In this document: positions 1 to 7,299 of the stretch, in pieces
Position numbering within the stretch: position 1 is the first letter of the stretch
Layout: each line of letters begins with the position of its first letter
Assembly: GCA_002293625.1 (NCBI GenBank)
Contig: DBDP01000162.1
Coordinates: forward strand, 4,990-42,861
Reading direction: 5' to 3'
From: Clostridiales bacterium UBA929
Lineage (GTDB): Bacteria > Bacillota > Clostridia > Oscillospirales > UBA929
DNA: 37,872 nucleotides
Notes under the pieces: generated by a model
Told to the model about the DNA's origin: nothing
Database searches by the model: none
The model's input: the letters and a program-made list of their open reading frames with translations, nothing else
Position numbers and translations under genes: made by a program

Positions 1-749
1 GCGGCGTAAAAGTAGCACGCGCCGGACACGTCCGGCTCAATCGCGTATTCCCGCGCGGCGTAGGAACACCCGACCGGAACGGTGTACGCGCCGCCGTCCG
101 TCCTGTGAGCGACGCCGCCGAACGCTTCCATCATCCGCAAGGTGATACCGATGTACGATTTCGCGATCTCCGTGCCGACGGGCTGTATCAGCACATCGTT
201 TTGATGCAGACACCCGGTCATCAAGAGCGCGCTGGTGAACTGGCTGCTCTGCCCGGCGTCCAGCGGTATCTCCCCGCCGCGAAGGCGCGTCCCGCGCAGC
301 GTAACCGGCAGGAATCCCTTGCGTTCATGGTAGGTTATCGAACACCCAAGCCGCGTAAGGGCGGAAAACAGCTCTTTCATCGGGCGTTTCTTCATCTGTT
401 CGGACGCGTCGACGCGCCACTCCCCTTCGTGCGCCGCGAGCAGCGCGGTTAAAAACCGCGCGGAGGTTCCGGCGCTCCGAACGTTGATGGAAGCGCCCGT
501 TTTCGGAACCCCGCCGCGAAGTCTGACGGTCTTGTTCGCTTCGTCAATCTCCGGCGCATAACCGAGCGACAGCAGACATTCCAAAAAGCTGCGCGTATCG
601 TCGCTGAACAGGACGTTCGTTAAAGTACTTTCCCCACGTGCCATGCTTGCCAGCAGAAGCGCCCGGTTCGTAATGCTTTTCGAACCGGGAACCTCAACGA
701 TGCAGTCAACGGGCTTATGCAGGGACTTTACCGTGTAGATTTCACTCAA
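1..749 (-). CDS. aroA: 3-phosphoshikimate 1-carboxyvinyltransferase (EPSP synthase), partial
   Basis: This is the N-terminal ~249 residues of EPSP synthase; the 3' end lies beyond the left edge of the window. The enzyme transfers the enolpyruvyl group of PEP to shikimate-3-phosphate in chorismate synthesis in the cytosol. Visible family motifs are PGSKSITNRALLLA near residues 20-33, SAGTSARFLTAL near residues 90-101, the segment LDAGQSSQF, and EPDVSGACYF close to the window edge. The start is a TTG at 749, preceded by AGAGGA at a suitable distance; no ATG fits the family N-terminus. The gene begins 12 bases after the GH4 stop codon and is probably in the same transcript, although the two share no pathway. 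Identification is firm; the start codon is likely but not certain. Confidence 0.93.
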   Translation of the reverse strand, partial: MSEIYTVKSLHKPVDCIVEVPGSKSITNRALLLASMARGESTLTNVLFSDDTRSFLECLLSLGYAPEIDEANKTVRLRGGVPKTGASINVRSAGTSARFLTALLAAHEGEWRVDASEQMKKRPMKELFSALTRLGCSITYHERKGFLPVTLRGTRLRGGEIPLDAGQSSQFTSALLMTGCLHQNDVLIQPVGTEIAKSYIGITLRMMEAFGGVAHRTDGGAYTVPVGCSYAAREYAIEPDVSGACYFYA

Positions 750-761
750 AATATCGATCCT

Positions 762-2087
762 CTATAAAGAAGCAAAATGCCCCAGATAATCCTTGTTTTT
801 CTCGAACATCGCCTTTACCATCTCTTTGATCTCGGCGAGCGACAGCACGGACGCCGTCAGCGGATCCATCATGACCGCCTGGTACACTTTCATCGGGTCG
901 CCGGTCAGCGCTCCCTCGACCGCTAGCTCCTCCAACTGGCTGGACAGCGAACAGAGCGCTGAAAGCTGGCGGGGCATCTCGCCCACACGGAAGGGGATAA
1001 GACCGTTGCGGTCGGCGAGACAGGGCACCTCCACACACGCGCCATGCGGCAGATTGTCCACGATACCGAAGTTACGGATGTTGCCGTTGAAACGGAACGG
1101 TTCGCCGCCGCCAAACACCGCGTTGAAGATGGAGGCGGCGTATTCGCCGTTCCATAAATCGTTCACCTCGCCGTTTTCCAGCCAATCCTTGATTTCCGGC
1201 TCCCAACTGTCCTCCGCCTTGAGGTAATTGTTGAGGATGTAGGCGTATTCACCGGGGTTCCAGCCGGTGCCGTCCTTGCAGTATTTCTCGATCAAATCGG
1301 GGCGCTTGCGGAACCACCAGCAGTATTCGGAGTTATGACCGCTGGACTCGGTGATGTAGTAGCCGAACGCCTTAAACAGCTCGTTTCGCACGATCTCCTC
1401 GTTGTAGACCTCCGGACGATTCAACGCCTCGCGCAGACGCGGGTAAGCGTCCTCGCCGCGTACTTTATACTCTAAGTAAAACGCTTGATGGTTGATGCCC
1501 GCGCAGGTGTAGGTTACGTCCTTCATGTCCTCACCCAGCCATTGCGAGAGCATCCACGCCGTCCCCTGCACCGAGTGGCACAGACCCGAAACCATCAGTT
1601 TGGGGTATTCCCCCTGCATGATCCGGCAGAGCATCGCCATCGGGTTGGTGTAGTTGAGGAAAACGGCATTGGGGCAGTATTTTTCAATGTCCTTGCAGAT
1701 ATCCAGCATCACCGGCGCGGTGCGCAGGAAACGGAAAATGCCGCTCGGTCCGCGCGTGTCGCCGACGTTGATGTCCACGCCGTAGGATTTGGGGATCTCT
1801 ATGTCGTGACGCCATACCTGCACGCCGCCGTTCAGAATGGTGCAGATGACGCCGTCGGCTCCCTCCAGCGCCTTCGCGCGGTCTGTCGTGGCGACGATCG
1901 TTGCGTCTTGGCAGTTGCGGGCGGCTTTGATTTTTTCGGCCGCTCTGCGGACATACTCCAGCCGCCCCTCGTGGATATCCATGAGACAGATGGTCGCGTC
2001 GCGAAACGCGTCGAAGGTGAACAGGTCACTTACGAGGTTGCGGGTGAAGCCCATGGAACCGGCGCCGATAAAGGTGATTTTTTTCAT
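762..2087 (-). CDS. Glycoside hydrolase family 4 (alpha-galactosidase/alpha-glucosidase type)
   Basis: A 441-residue cytosolic glycosidase of family GH4, the NAD- and divalent-metal-dependent family that hydrolyses by oxidation and elimination at C3. The N-terminal Rossmann motif GAGS is at residues 8-11, with an acidic residue at 37 suited to NAD binding. GDTRGPSGIFRFLRTAP (109-125), NYTNP (145-149), CHS starting at C170 and NHQ around H200 are family hallmarks; C170 and H200 match the known metal ligands. Length is close to E. coli MelA. The GDTRGP segment resembles MelA-type alpha-galactosidases more than 6-phospho-glycosidases, but the substrate cannot be read from sequence. An AAAGGA site precedes the ATG. 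The SIS-domain gene further upstream on the same strand is a plausible partner. Confidence 0.92.
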   Translation of the reverse strand: MKKITFIGAGSMGFTRNLVSDLFTFDAFRDATICLMDIHEGRLEYVRRAAEKIKAARNCQDATIVATTDRAKALEGADGVICTILNGGVQVWRHDIEIPKSYGVDINVGDTRGPSGIFRFLRTAPVMLDICKDIEKYCPNAVFLNYTNPMAMLCRIMQGEYPKLMVSGLCHSVQGTAWMLSQWLGEDMKDVTYTCAGINHQAFYLEYKVRGEDAYPRLREALNRPEVYNEEIVRNELFKAFGYYITESSGHNSEYCWWFRKRPDLIEKYCKDGTGWNPGEYAYILNNYLKAEDSWEPEIKDWLENGEVNDLWNGEYAASIFNAVFGGGEPFRFNGNIRNFGIVDNLPHGACVEVPCLADRNGLIPFRVGEMPRQLSALCSLSSQLEELAVEGALTGDPMKVYQAVMMDPLTASVLSLAEIKEMVKAMFEKNKDYLGHFASL

Positions 2088-2122
2088 TCGGGTTCGTCCT
2101 TTCTGTTGTTATTGCTGCTTTA

Positions 2123-2617
2123 TTATGTTTTACTTCGAATAACATATTTACGGTTCTCCGCCATTTTCTTTATACACGATACCGTTTCCGCGGTTGGATT
2201 TATAAACTTCATCGCGGTTCCGCAAACATTATCAATCTCTCTTCCATATATTACTTTACGTGATCTTTTGCAGCCGTCAAAGCATCTGTTTACCTTCTCA
2301 CAAACAACGACATGATTCCAAAGAATCTCTTTTATCCTTTCATCCGCCGAACTGTCCCCGATCGTATTTGAACCGCTGTCATCAGACCAAACAATCCAGC
2401 TTTCGGGGTCTGTTTTATCCTCATTGCTAATTAATATATAACATACATATTCATCGTTGTATGTTACTCCCCAATAATATTTGTCTTCCCAATACCCTTT
2501 TTCTCTTTTGAACAACATCTCACTCAATCTTAAATATCGAGCAAAATCTAACGCATTTCTCTTCGAATCTCCATCAAGAAGCTCACTGATAATTTTCTCA
2601 ATTGTTTGTTCCGGCAT
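2123..2617 (-). CDS. Uncharacterised 164-residue Firmicutes protein
   Basis: An AT-rich gene for a soluble protein with no signal peptide or membrane segment. I recognise the general pattern of an uncharacterised Clostridia family: an N-terminal helix (TIEKIISELLDG), a central beta-rich part with many aromatic residues, and a C-terminal VCEKV..C...C / YGREIDNVC / FINPTAETVSCIKKM segment. It has several cysteines (about seven), but I see no standard metal-binding pattern. Its ATG overlaps the stop codon of the gene upstream by one base (TAATG), suggesting translational coupling. Base composition differs clearly from the GC-rich neighbours, pointing to acquisition as part of an accessory block. 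The function is unknown. Confidence 0.75.
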   Translation of the reverse strand: MPEQTIEKIISELLDGDSKRNALDFARYLRLSEMLFKREKGYWEDKYYWGVTYNDEYVCYILISNEDKTDPESWIVWSDDSGSNTIGDSSADERIKEILWNHVVVCEKVNRCFDGCKRSRKVIYGREIDNVCGTAMKFINPTAETVSCIKKMAENRKYVIRSKT

Positions 2618-2928
2618 TACTTTTCTTCTCCAAAACTCATCTCAGTCGTATAGAAATGACTCTTGCAGGTGCTCAGATTGATAAACTCGTAAAACTTCTC
2701 CGCCAAATCGTTGGGGCAACTTGTTCCCGCGAAGTTTTTGGCGTCCGTCATCGTTTCAAACGTTGTCGAATCCGCCCATGTATCACCGTCCGCAAGCAAA
2801 TCAAATGAAATATAACCCTCCTGCTTCGATATGTACCCGTTAACCAGTTCTTCGACCGAAACCAAAAAATCGGGGACGGACACCCCCTTTTTCAGCTTAT
2901 AGGTATTGAAGAAAACTATCTTTTGCAT
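2617..2928 (-). CDS. Small ABM/Dabb-like protein, function unknown
   Basis: About 103 residues starting MQKIVFFNTYKLKKGVSVPDF. The pattern is an opening beta strand, a helix (VSVEELVNGYISKQ), a strand pair around GYISFDLLADGDTWADSTTFETM, a helix with AKNFA, and a C-terminal ...FYEFINLSTCKSHFY. This resembles the ferredoxin-like alpha/beta-barrel fold of the antibiotic-biosynthesis-monooxygenase (ABM) group. Related clostridial proteins, as I recall them, begin at MQK, so I chose the ATG at 2928; an in-frame ATG at 2940 is also possible, and the longer frame back to 3006 overlaps the upstream gene. Its stop codon overlaps the start of the next gene by one base. The catalytic role, if any, is unknown. 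Confidence 0.7.
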   Translation of the reverse strand: MQKIVFFNTYKLKKGVSVPDFLVSVEELVNGYISKQEGYISFDLLADGDTWADSTTFETMTDAKNFAGTSCPNDLAEKFYEFINLSTCKSHFYTTEMSFGEEK

Positions 2929-2953
2929 AGCGCACACCATTTCTATCCAATCC

Positions 2954-3285
2954 CTATCTCTTGAACCGATTCCCCGTATTTGCGTATACAGTCGCGAATA
3001 CAACAAGCCCTATTGTCAGTGCGGCAAAGCCAAGCGCGAACCATATCGTGTCGAGTATCCCGCCGACGACGATAAGCGGCATCGTCAGTCCTATGGGCAA
3101 GAGGATTCTCCCTAAGAACATACACAGGGCAACGCGGTTATATTTTTTTTTTGCGCCGCCGGCATCATGTTGTATCCGGCGACCATCCACGCCCCGCGCC
3201 CAAGAAGCAGGGTGATCGCCATGGCGATAATAGAAAGACTGAATACACAGATGATCACCAACGCGATGATGTCTTCTTGCGTCAT
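2954..3285 (-). CDS. DUF3784-like small membrane protein, frameshifted at a 10-A run
   Basis: The ATG at 3285 has a perfect AGGAGG seven bases upstream and opens MTQEDIIALVIICVFSLS, a first membrane helix, followed by GRGAWMVAGYNMMPAAQ. That matches the DUF3784 pattern of a helix followed by GxGAxxxAGYN. At a run of ten A on the coding strand (3143-3152) the frame is lost: reading on gives NITALPCVCS and a stop, about 57 residues in all. The frame one back continues KKYNRVALCMFLGRILLP and two more membrane helices to a stop at 2954, as expected for the family (about 110 residues in total). Either one A is missing (decay or an assembly error), or -1 frameshifting or RNA polymerase slippage on the A run makes the full protein. 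Confidence 0.7.
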
Positions 3286-3313
3286 GGTAAAACCTCCTAA
3301 ATCTATTCATAAA

Positions 3314-3700
3314 TTACTTATCCATAGCAATATGACTTCGTATTAACTTTTCAAGTTTGCGATCAAACGTAAAGACTTCAGCAGACTCCATCTCTGCGTA
3401 TCCAGCTAAAATACAATCAACAAAATCCAATTTATTCTCCGTATATAGCCCCAAACCTTTTATAACAGAATTCTTATGCGGAAGTATACAGCCCGTGTCG
3501 TCAAAAAACTTGACTACAACTTTATAAATATCTCGGCGAAGCACATTATATACGCTTTCAAGAACATATACAACCTCACAGAGAACCTCAACCGGAACGA
3601 CAACAGACTTCTCCATGAAGACTAACTTTGCTTGTTCAAAAAAATCCTCATGATCCGCCAGAACATACCGCAGTATAATATTCGTGTCAACTATTCTCAT
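3314..3700 (-). CDS. PIN-domain toxin (VapC-like ribonuclease)
   Basis: A 128-residue PIN-domain protein. The acidic residues expected for a Mg-dependent RNase are present: D5 in MRIVDTN, E42 in CEVVYVL, D95 in LDFVDC and D113 in FTFDRKL. Length is typical for VapC toxins. Its start overlaps the end of the upstream antitoxin gene by 14 bases, the usual arrangement for type II toxin-antitoxin pairs. By family knowledge it would cleave RNA, often tRNA, when not held by the antitoxin; the actual target is unknown. It is AT-rich compared with the SIS and GH4 genes, consistent with horizontal transfer. Confidence 0.88.
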   Translation of the reverse strand: MRIVDTNIILRYVLADHEDFFEQAKLVFMEKSVVVPVEVLCEVVYVLESVYNVLRRDIYKVVVKFFDDTGCILPHKNSVIKGLGLYTENKLDFVDCILAGYAEMESAEVFTFDRKLEKLIRSHIAMDK

Positions 3701-3926
3701 ATTTCTTTTTTACCGCTCGTTCCCAAGCGCCTTTTTCCAAAGGAAATAAACCCGGATTAGCGTATTGACGTAACGCTCCGTATGCTTCACCGGATATTTG
3801 CCTTTGGGGTTCATCACCATCGTCAGACAAGATGATAACTTCCACCCTCTTCTTCCGCATAGAATCCGGCAAGTTTAAAAAACCGCTCAGCATTTCGCTG
3901 TCCACCGTTTGCCTGAAATAATCCAT
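3687..3926 (-). CDS. Antitoxin partner of the PIN toxin
   Basis: About 79 residues starting MDYFRQTVDSEML at an ATG (3926) with GGGAGG upstream; a longer frame from 3953 would run into the SIS gene and is not needed. The N-terminal LNLPDSMRKKRVEVIIL resembles the beta-strand-rich part of small antitoxins that pair with PIN toxins. The C-terminal YGALRQYANPGLFPLEKGAWERAV segment is an amphipathic tail suited to wrapping the toxin. It starts 11 bases after the SIS stop and overlaps the toxin gene. Pairing with the toxin is strong; which DNA-binding fold it carries is unclear. Confidence 0.82.
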   Translation of the reverse strand: MDYFRQTVDSEMLSGFLNLPDSMRKKRVEVIILSDDGDEPQRQISGEAYGALRQYANPGLFPLEKGAWERAVKKKYENS

Positions 3927-3937
3927 ATATATCCTCC

Positions 3938-4978
3938 CTACAACCGCACCCAAGCCGGTGAACCATCGCCGATATCGGGGTTCTTGCCGTCCGAAACGGC
4001 TTTATTGTAGGCGATCGCTTGCAGCGAGAAGAGAAGCGGGATACCGCGCACACCATAGTTTTGGTATTCGGGTAGCGTTACATTCAATTCCGCGCCGAAA
4101 ATGTTGTCTTTTTTAGAGGAGATGGTCATGATCTGCGCGCCGCGTTTGGAAAGCTCGTGGAGCAGGACGCCCTGATAAGCGTCGTCAAGCGGGGAGACCA
4201 CCACGATGGCGAGCGTCCGCTGATCGACTTGACCGATGATGCTGTGACGCACGTCGAGGATGTTGGAGAACACCGTCGGGATGCCGCACATCCGGCCGAT
4301 CGCAATCATACCCGCCTGCGCTACGCCGGCCAGTTCGCCGTCGGCGATGACCATTATCTTATCCCATGTACCGCTCTGCCCGATCCCCTCCAGCTCCGCC
4401 GCATATTTTTGGATGAATTGCTCTTGATTGTCGGCAGCTTTTCGCAGCTCGTCAATCAGCAGCAAATCGCCGGAGAGCAGACCGATGATATAAAGATTCG
4501 TTAAGTATATGTTGGTAGCCGAGCGCGTGGCGGTGGCGCTGTCGTCATAAATCCACGGCAGCTCCAGCGAAAGGTCGGACACATCGGACAGCTTTGACCC
4601 CTTTTGCGGGCAGACGGAGATTGTCTGCGCGCCGGACTCCTGGCGGTACCGCTGCACCGCCGTCAGCACCTCGGACGTTTGCCCGGAACGGCTGGGAACG
4701 ATCATCAGAGTGCCGTTCAACATGTCGCGGTAGTATTCGGCGTTGAGCATCAAGTCGCCCGACGCATAGGACATCGTGGTCAGCCCGCCCCGAATCTTCA
4801 GCGACAGCTCCGCCGATTTGCACAGCGCGTACATCATGCCGCAGCCGGTGAAGGTAACCGAGAAAAACCCGGAAATCCCAAGGAAATCCTTGATGTTCAT
4901 TTCCTCGCCCTGCAAGTAAGCGCAGGTTTGCCTGAGCGACATATGCTGAGAAAAAATTTCGTCCTCTGTTTTAAACAT
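3938..4978 (-). CDS. SIS-domain sugar isomerase/deglycase-like protein
   Basis: A 346-residue cytosolic protein with two sugar isomerase (SIS) domains, as in the isomerase half of GlmS, AgaS and FrlB. The first domain shows FTGCGMMYALCKSAE (43-57) and the phosphosugar-binding loop PSRSGQTSEV (95-104); the second covers roughly residues 205-330. It lacks the glutamine amidotransferase domain of GlmS. Family members act on phosphorylated amino sugars or fructosamines; the substrate here is unknown. GGGGGG lies just upstream of the ATG. The gene heads the minus-strand array that leads through the toxin-antitoxin pair to GH4, and its promoter at 5130-5158 leaves a structured leader of roughly 145 bases. 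Confidence 0.85.
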   Translation of the reverse strand: MFKTEDEIFSQHMSLRQTCAYLQGEEMNIKDFLGISGFFSVTFTGCGMMYALCKSAELSLKIRGGLTTMSYASGDLMLNAEYYRDMLNGTLMIVPSRSGQTSEVLTAVQRYRQESGAQTISVCPQKGSKLSDVSDLSLELPWIYDDSATATRSATNIYLTNLYIIGLLSGDLLLIDELRKAADNQEQFIQKYAAELEGIGQSGTWDKIMVIADGELAGVAQAGMIAIGRMCGIPTVFSNILDVRHSIIGQVDQRTLAIVVVSPLDDAYQGVLLHELSKRGAQIMTISSKKDNIFGAELNVTLPEYQNYGVRGIPLLFSLQAIAYNKAVSDGKNPDIGDGSPAWVRL

Positions 4979-5020
4979 TGGTATCCCCCCGGTTTATGAA
5001 ACGTTACCGCCTATGGGCAT

Positions 5021-5118
5021 GTTGAAATTGCCCGTTCCGGCTCGCGACACCGCGCCAAAGGTGCCTGCTCGCGAGCACTGCGCTCGTTTGCCCGTCAGGC
5101 GAACACGCAATTTTCAAC
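5021..5118 (-). repeat. Nested inverted repeat in the SIS leader
   Basis: The outer arms are GTTGAAATTGC (5021-5031) and GCAATTTTCAAC (5107-5118), complementary except for one extra base. Inside, GCTCGCGA (5040-5047) pairs with TCGCGAGC (5069-5076) and CACC (5048-5051) pairs with GGTG (5060-5063), leaving a bulge at 5064-5068. The whole block lies downstream of the minus-strand promoter at 5130-5158, so it would be transcribed as a leader RNA ahead of the SIS gene. It may be a regulatory structure or a mobile palindrome; it matches no riboswitch class I know. Confidence 0.6.
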
Positions 5119-5129
5119 ACTTCGCTTAT

Positions 5130-5158
5130 ATCATACAGCACGGGAGCGGAAATGTCAA
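5130..5158 (-). promoter_or_regulatory. Sigma-A promoter of the SIS gene
   Basis: On the minus strand TTGACA (5153-5158) and TATGAT (5130-5135) are separated by exactly 17 bases. The -35 box is perfect and the -10 box matches five of six. The predicted start of transcription, near 5123, leaves a leader of roughly 145 bases. Confidence 0.75.
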
Positions 5159-5178
5159 ACAAAAAGGCGGTCAAAATA

Positions 5179-5207
5179 TGGACAACTTCCGAGTGTCGTG
5201 CTATAAT
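5179..5207 (+). promoter_or_regulatory. Sigma-A promoter of the HAD gene
   Basis: TGGACA (5179-5184) and a perfect TATAAT (5202-5207) are 17 bases apart, about 25 bases before the HAD start codon. It is back-to-back with the SIS promoter, with about 20 bases between the two -35 boxes. Confidence 0.8.
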
Positions 5208-5232
5208 GAGTGCCGCTTAACGAAAGGAAGAG

Positions 5233-5955
5233 ATGCCCATGCGGATTGACACAATTTTACTGGACTTGGACGGCACCCTGCTCCCATTCCGGCAGCGGGA
5301 CTTCGTCGGCGCGTATTTCTCGGAGCTAAAAAAGATGCTCGCCGGAAGAGGGCTGGATGCCGAACTGGGTGAAAAGGCCGTATGGGCGGGAACAAAGGCT
5401 ATGATGCGAAACGACGGCTCGGTGCCGAACGCGCTGCGTTTTTGGCAGACGTTCGGCGACATGATGGGTTTGGACGGCGAACGGCTTTTAGAGGTCGAAC
5501 GCGCCTGCGACGCATTTTACTCAAACGAGTTTGACGCCGTGAAAACGGTAATGCGGCCGACCGACATTCCACGCCGCATGATTCGCTCACTTGCCGCGCG
5601 GGGTTTCACCGTCGCGCTCGCGACGAACCCGCTCTTCCCCGCCTGCGCCGTTATTACGAGGCTCGCTTGGGTCGGGCTGACGCCGGACGACTTCAGCTTT
5701 ATATCGGACTACTACAACAGCACCACCTGCAAGCCAAATCTGGATTATTACAGAAGCATTTTGAGCGCTATCGGCAAACAGCCCGAGCAGTGCTTGATGG
5801 CCGGAAACAACGTCAACGAAGATATCTGCGCAGGGGCGCTCGGCATCAAAACGTTCCTTGTTAACGATTTTACAGAGACGGATGGCGGGACAGCCGCGCC
5901 GGATTACCAAGGTTCCCTCGCCGAATTGGAGGTGTTTTTTGAAACTTCTAGTTGA
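5233..5955 (+). CDS. HAD-superfamily hydrolase
   Basis: A 240-residue HAD-type phosphatase. Motif I is DLDGT near residues 11-15, with the nucleophile and acid/base aspartates. Motif II is the Thr of ATNPLFP, the motif III lysine is in TCKPN, and motif IV is GNNVNEDICAGALGIKT. The region between motifs I and II is a helical cap. The first ATG (5233) is only two or three bases from AAGGAAG, whereas a second in-frame ATG at 5239 is eight bases away and may be the true start. The phosphorylated substrate cannot be predicted. The gene has its own promoter, and its stop codon lies inside the promoter of the following GH5 gene. Confidence 0.88.
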   Translation: MPMRIDTILLDLDGTLLPFRQRDFVGAYFSELKKMLAGRGLDAELGEKAVWAGTKAMMRNDGSVPNALRFWQTFGDMMGLDGERLLEVERACDAFYSNEFDAVKTVMRPTDIPRRMIRSLAARGFTVALATNPLFPACAVITRLAWVGLTPDDFSFISDYYNSTTCKPNLDYYRSILSAIGKQPEQCLMAGNNVNEDICAGALGIKTFLVNDFTETDGGTAAPDYQGSLAELEVFFETSS

Positions 5956-5980
5956 CGGGGGAAAAAATCCGGGTTATACT
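5952..5980 (+). promoter_or_regulatory. Sigma-A promoter of the GH5 endoglucanase
   Basis: TTGACG (5952-5957) and TATACT (5975-5980) are 17 bases apart, about 40 bases before the GH5 start codon. The -35 box overlaps the HAD stop codon TGA (5953-5955). Confidence 0.75.
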
Positions 5981-6019
5981 GGGTTTATACCATAAAACAT
6001 CCATATAGGAGAGACAATT

Positions 6020-7213
6020 ATGAACATAAACCGCCGAATTGGTTTTACTCTTTCTTCCATTCTACTTATAACCTTTCTCGCCGGCTGCACCGAAGTGTCA
6101 CCCTCCTCAGACAACACCATAACCCCGCCGGAGGTAAGTCCCTCTCCGGAAACCGAAGAAATGCGGGACATCACGGTGATGGAGTTTGTAAACGAAATGG
6201 GTCTCGGCATCAACATCGGCAACACGTTGGAAGCTTGCGGCGACTGGATCGCGGGTGACCTCAGCAACTTCGAAACAGCGTGGGGCAGCCCGATTGTGAC
6301 GGAGGAAATTTTTGAAGGTTATGCCGCCGCGGGTTTCAAGTCTGTTCGGATCCCGGTGGCGTGGAGCAACTTGATGGAGGAAGACTATACCATCCACGCG
6401 CCGCTGATGGATCGGGTGCAGGAATTTGTGGACTGGACATTGAAATACGATTTGACCGCCGTTGTCAACATTCATTGGGACGGCGGCTGGTGGGAAGGCT
6501 TTCAAGACGAGCGGTACGACGATTGCATGGCGAAATATAAGTCCATATGGACACAAATCTGCGAGCGCTTCCGCGATTACGGCGATAAGCTGATGTTCGA
6601 ATCACTGAACGAGGAACTGGCTTTCGATCAGCTTTGGAACCGTTACGGCGGACCGAAGGGCAAAGACGAGGCGTACGGTCTCGCGAACGAAATAAACCAA
6701 GCCTTTGTTGACCTTGTGCGCGCCTCCGGCGGAAACAACGAGAAACGGTTCCTGCTGATCGCGGGCTACAGCACCGACGTCGCCCTCACCTGCGACCCGA
6801 TGTTCGTCATGCCGACCGACCCGCAAAACCGCTGCGCCGTTTCGGTGCATTATTACACCCCCTCCACCTTCGCGATTCTTGAGGAAGACGCGGACTGGGG
6901 CAAAGCCCGCGCAAGCTGGGGTACCGACGCCGACATCAAAGAGCTGAACGACAACATGGATTTGATGAAAACCACCTTTGTAGATAAAGGAATCCCGGTA
7001 ATCGTCGGGGAATACGGCGCTTCACGCGGCAACAAAGAGCCGGACGCCGCGAACCATTACGTCCTATCGGTCTGCCGCGCCGTCTATGAGCGCGGGATGT
7101 GTCCGATGCTTTGGGACACCGTCGGCAGCGGCGGCTACGACCGCATTGTTTATGGTTTCCTCGACAAAGAGCTTGGGGACGCGTTTATGGAAATATCCAA
7201 CAGCACAAATTGA
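6020..7213 (+). CDS. GH5-family endoglucanase, lipoprotein
   Basis: A 397-residue secreted lipoprotein. The signal peptide ends in the lipobox LAGC with the lipidated cysteine at 23, followed by a Ser/Pro-rich linker to about residue 45. The (beta/alpha)8 domain opens with GLGINIGNTLEACG, the usual start of clan A cellulases. Later come VNIHWDGGW, the acid/base glutamate in SLNEE (E198), SVHYYTP around H277, and the nucleophile glutamate in VIVGEYGA (E331), then MLWD. Members cut internal beta-1,4 linkages in cellulose, xyloglucan or mannan; the exact glycan cannot be assigned. Being membrane-anchored, it would release oligosaccharides at the surface, next to the binding proteins encoded downstream. 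TAGGAGAG precedes the ATG. Confidence 0.93.
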   Translation: MNINRRIGFTLSSILLITFLAGCTEVSPSSDNTITPPEVSPSPETEEMRDITVMEFVNEMGLGINIGNTLEACGDWIAGDLSNFETAWGSPIVTEEIFEGYAAAGFKSVRIPVAWSNLMEEDYTIHAPLMDRVQEFVDWTLKYDLTAVVNIHWDGGWWEGFQDERYDDCMAKYKSIWTQICERFRDYGDKLMFESLNEELAFDQLWNRYGGPKGKDEAYGLANEINQAFVDLVRASGGNNEKRFLLIAGYSTDVALTCDPMFVMPTDPQNRCAVSVHYYTPSTFAILEEDADWGKARASWGTDADIKELNDNMDLMKTTFVDKGIPVIVGEYGASRGNKEPDAANHYVLSVCRAVYERGMCPMLWDTVGSGGYDRIVYGFLDKELGDAFMEISNSTN

Positions 7214-7235
7214 CGTAAAAAAAGGCGGTTTACGC

Positions 7236-7264
7236 TTGCAACCGTTTTACTCTTGTGTTATAAT
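7236..7264 (+). promoter_or_regulatory. Strong sigma-A promoter of the ABC/DUF5696 locus
   Basis: TTGCAA (7236-7241) and a perfect TATAAT (7259-7264) are 17 bases apart. The -10 box lies about 35 bases before the GTG start at 7300. The genes up to 21085 are all on the same strand, so this may drive the whole locus. Confidence 0.8.
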
Positions 7265-7299
7265 GACTATATAAACATCTTAGGCGCGGAGGGTTTTTG

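Larger units (their letters stand above)
4979..5232. other. Divergent intergenic region with two promoters and nested palindromes
   Basis: This 254-base gap separates the minus-strand SIS gene from the plus-strand HAD gene. It holds one sigma-A promoter for each direction (5130-5158 minus and 5179-5207 plus). The remaining part near the SIS gene is filled with inverted repeats that lie in its transcribed leader. No open reading frame here has a family resemblance. Confidence 0.75.

Noticed and set aside
105..452. Plus-strand open frame of 115 codons
   Set aside because: It is antisense to aroA, whose motifs are unmistakable, and has no ribosome binding site or family resemblance.
3286..3310. 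Upstream start at 3310 for the DUF3784-like gene
   Set aside because: The N-terminal part in that frame is Arg/His-rich nonsense; the AGGAGG-linked ATG at 3285 in another frame gives the membrane helix and GYN motif of the family.
7236..7250. Catabolite control (cre-like) operator over the promoter TTGCAACCGTTTTAC
   Set aside because: Only the left half resembles the cre consensus; the right half fails at conserved positions.
7226..7254. Weak hairpin CGGTT...AACCG with TTTTA after the GH5 gene as a terminator
   Set aside because: Only five base pairs, a long loop, and it overlaps the -35 region of the promoter at 7236-7264.
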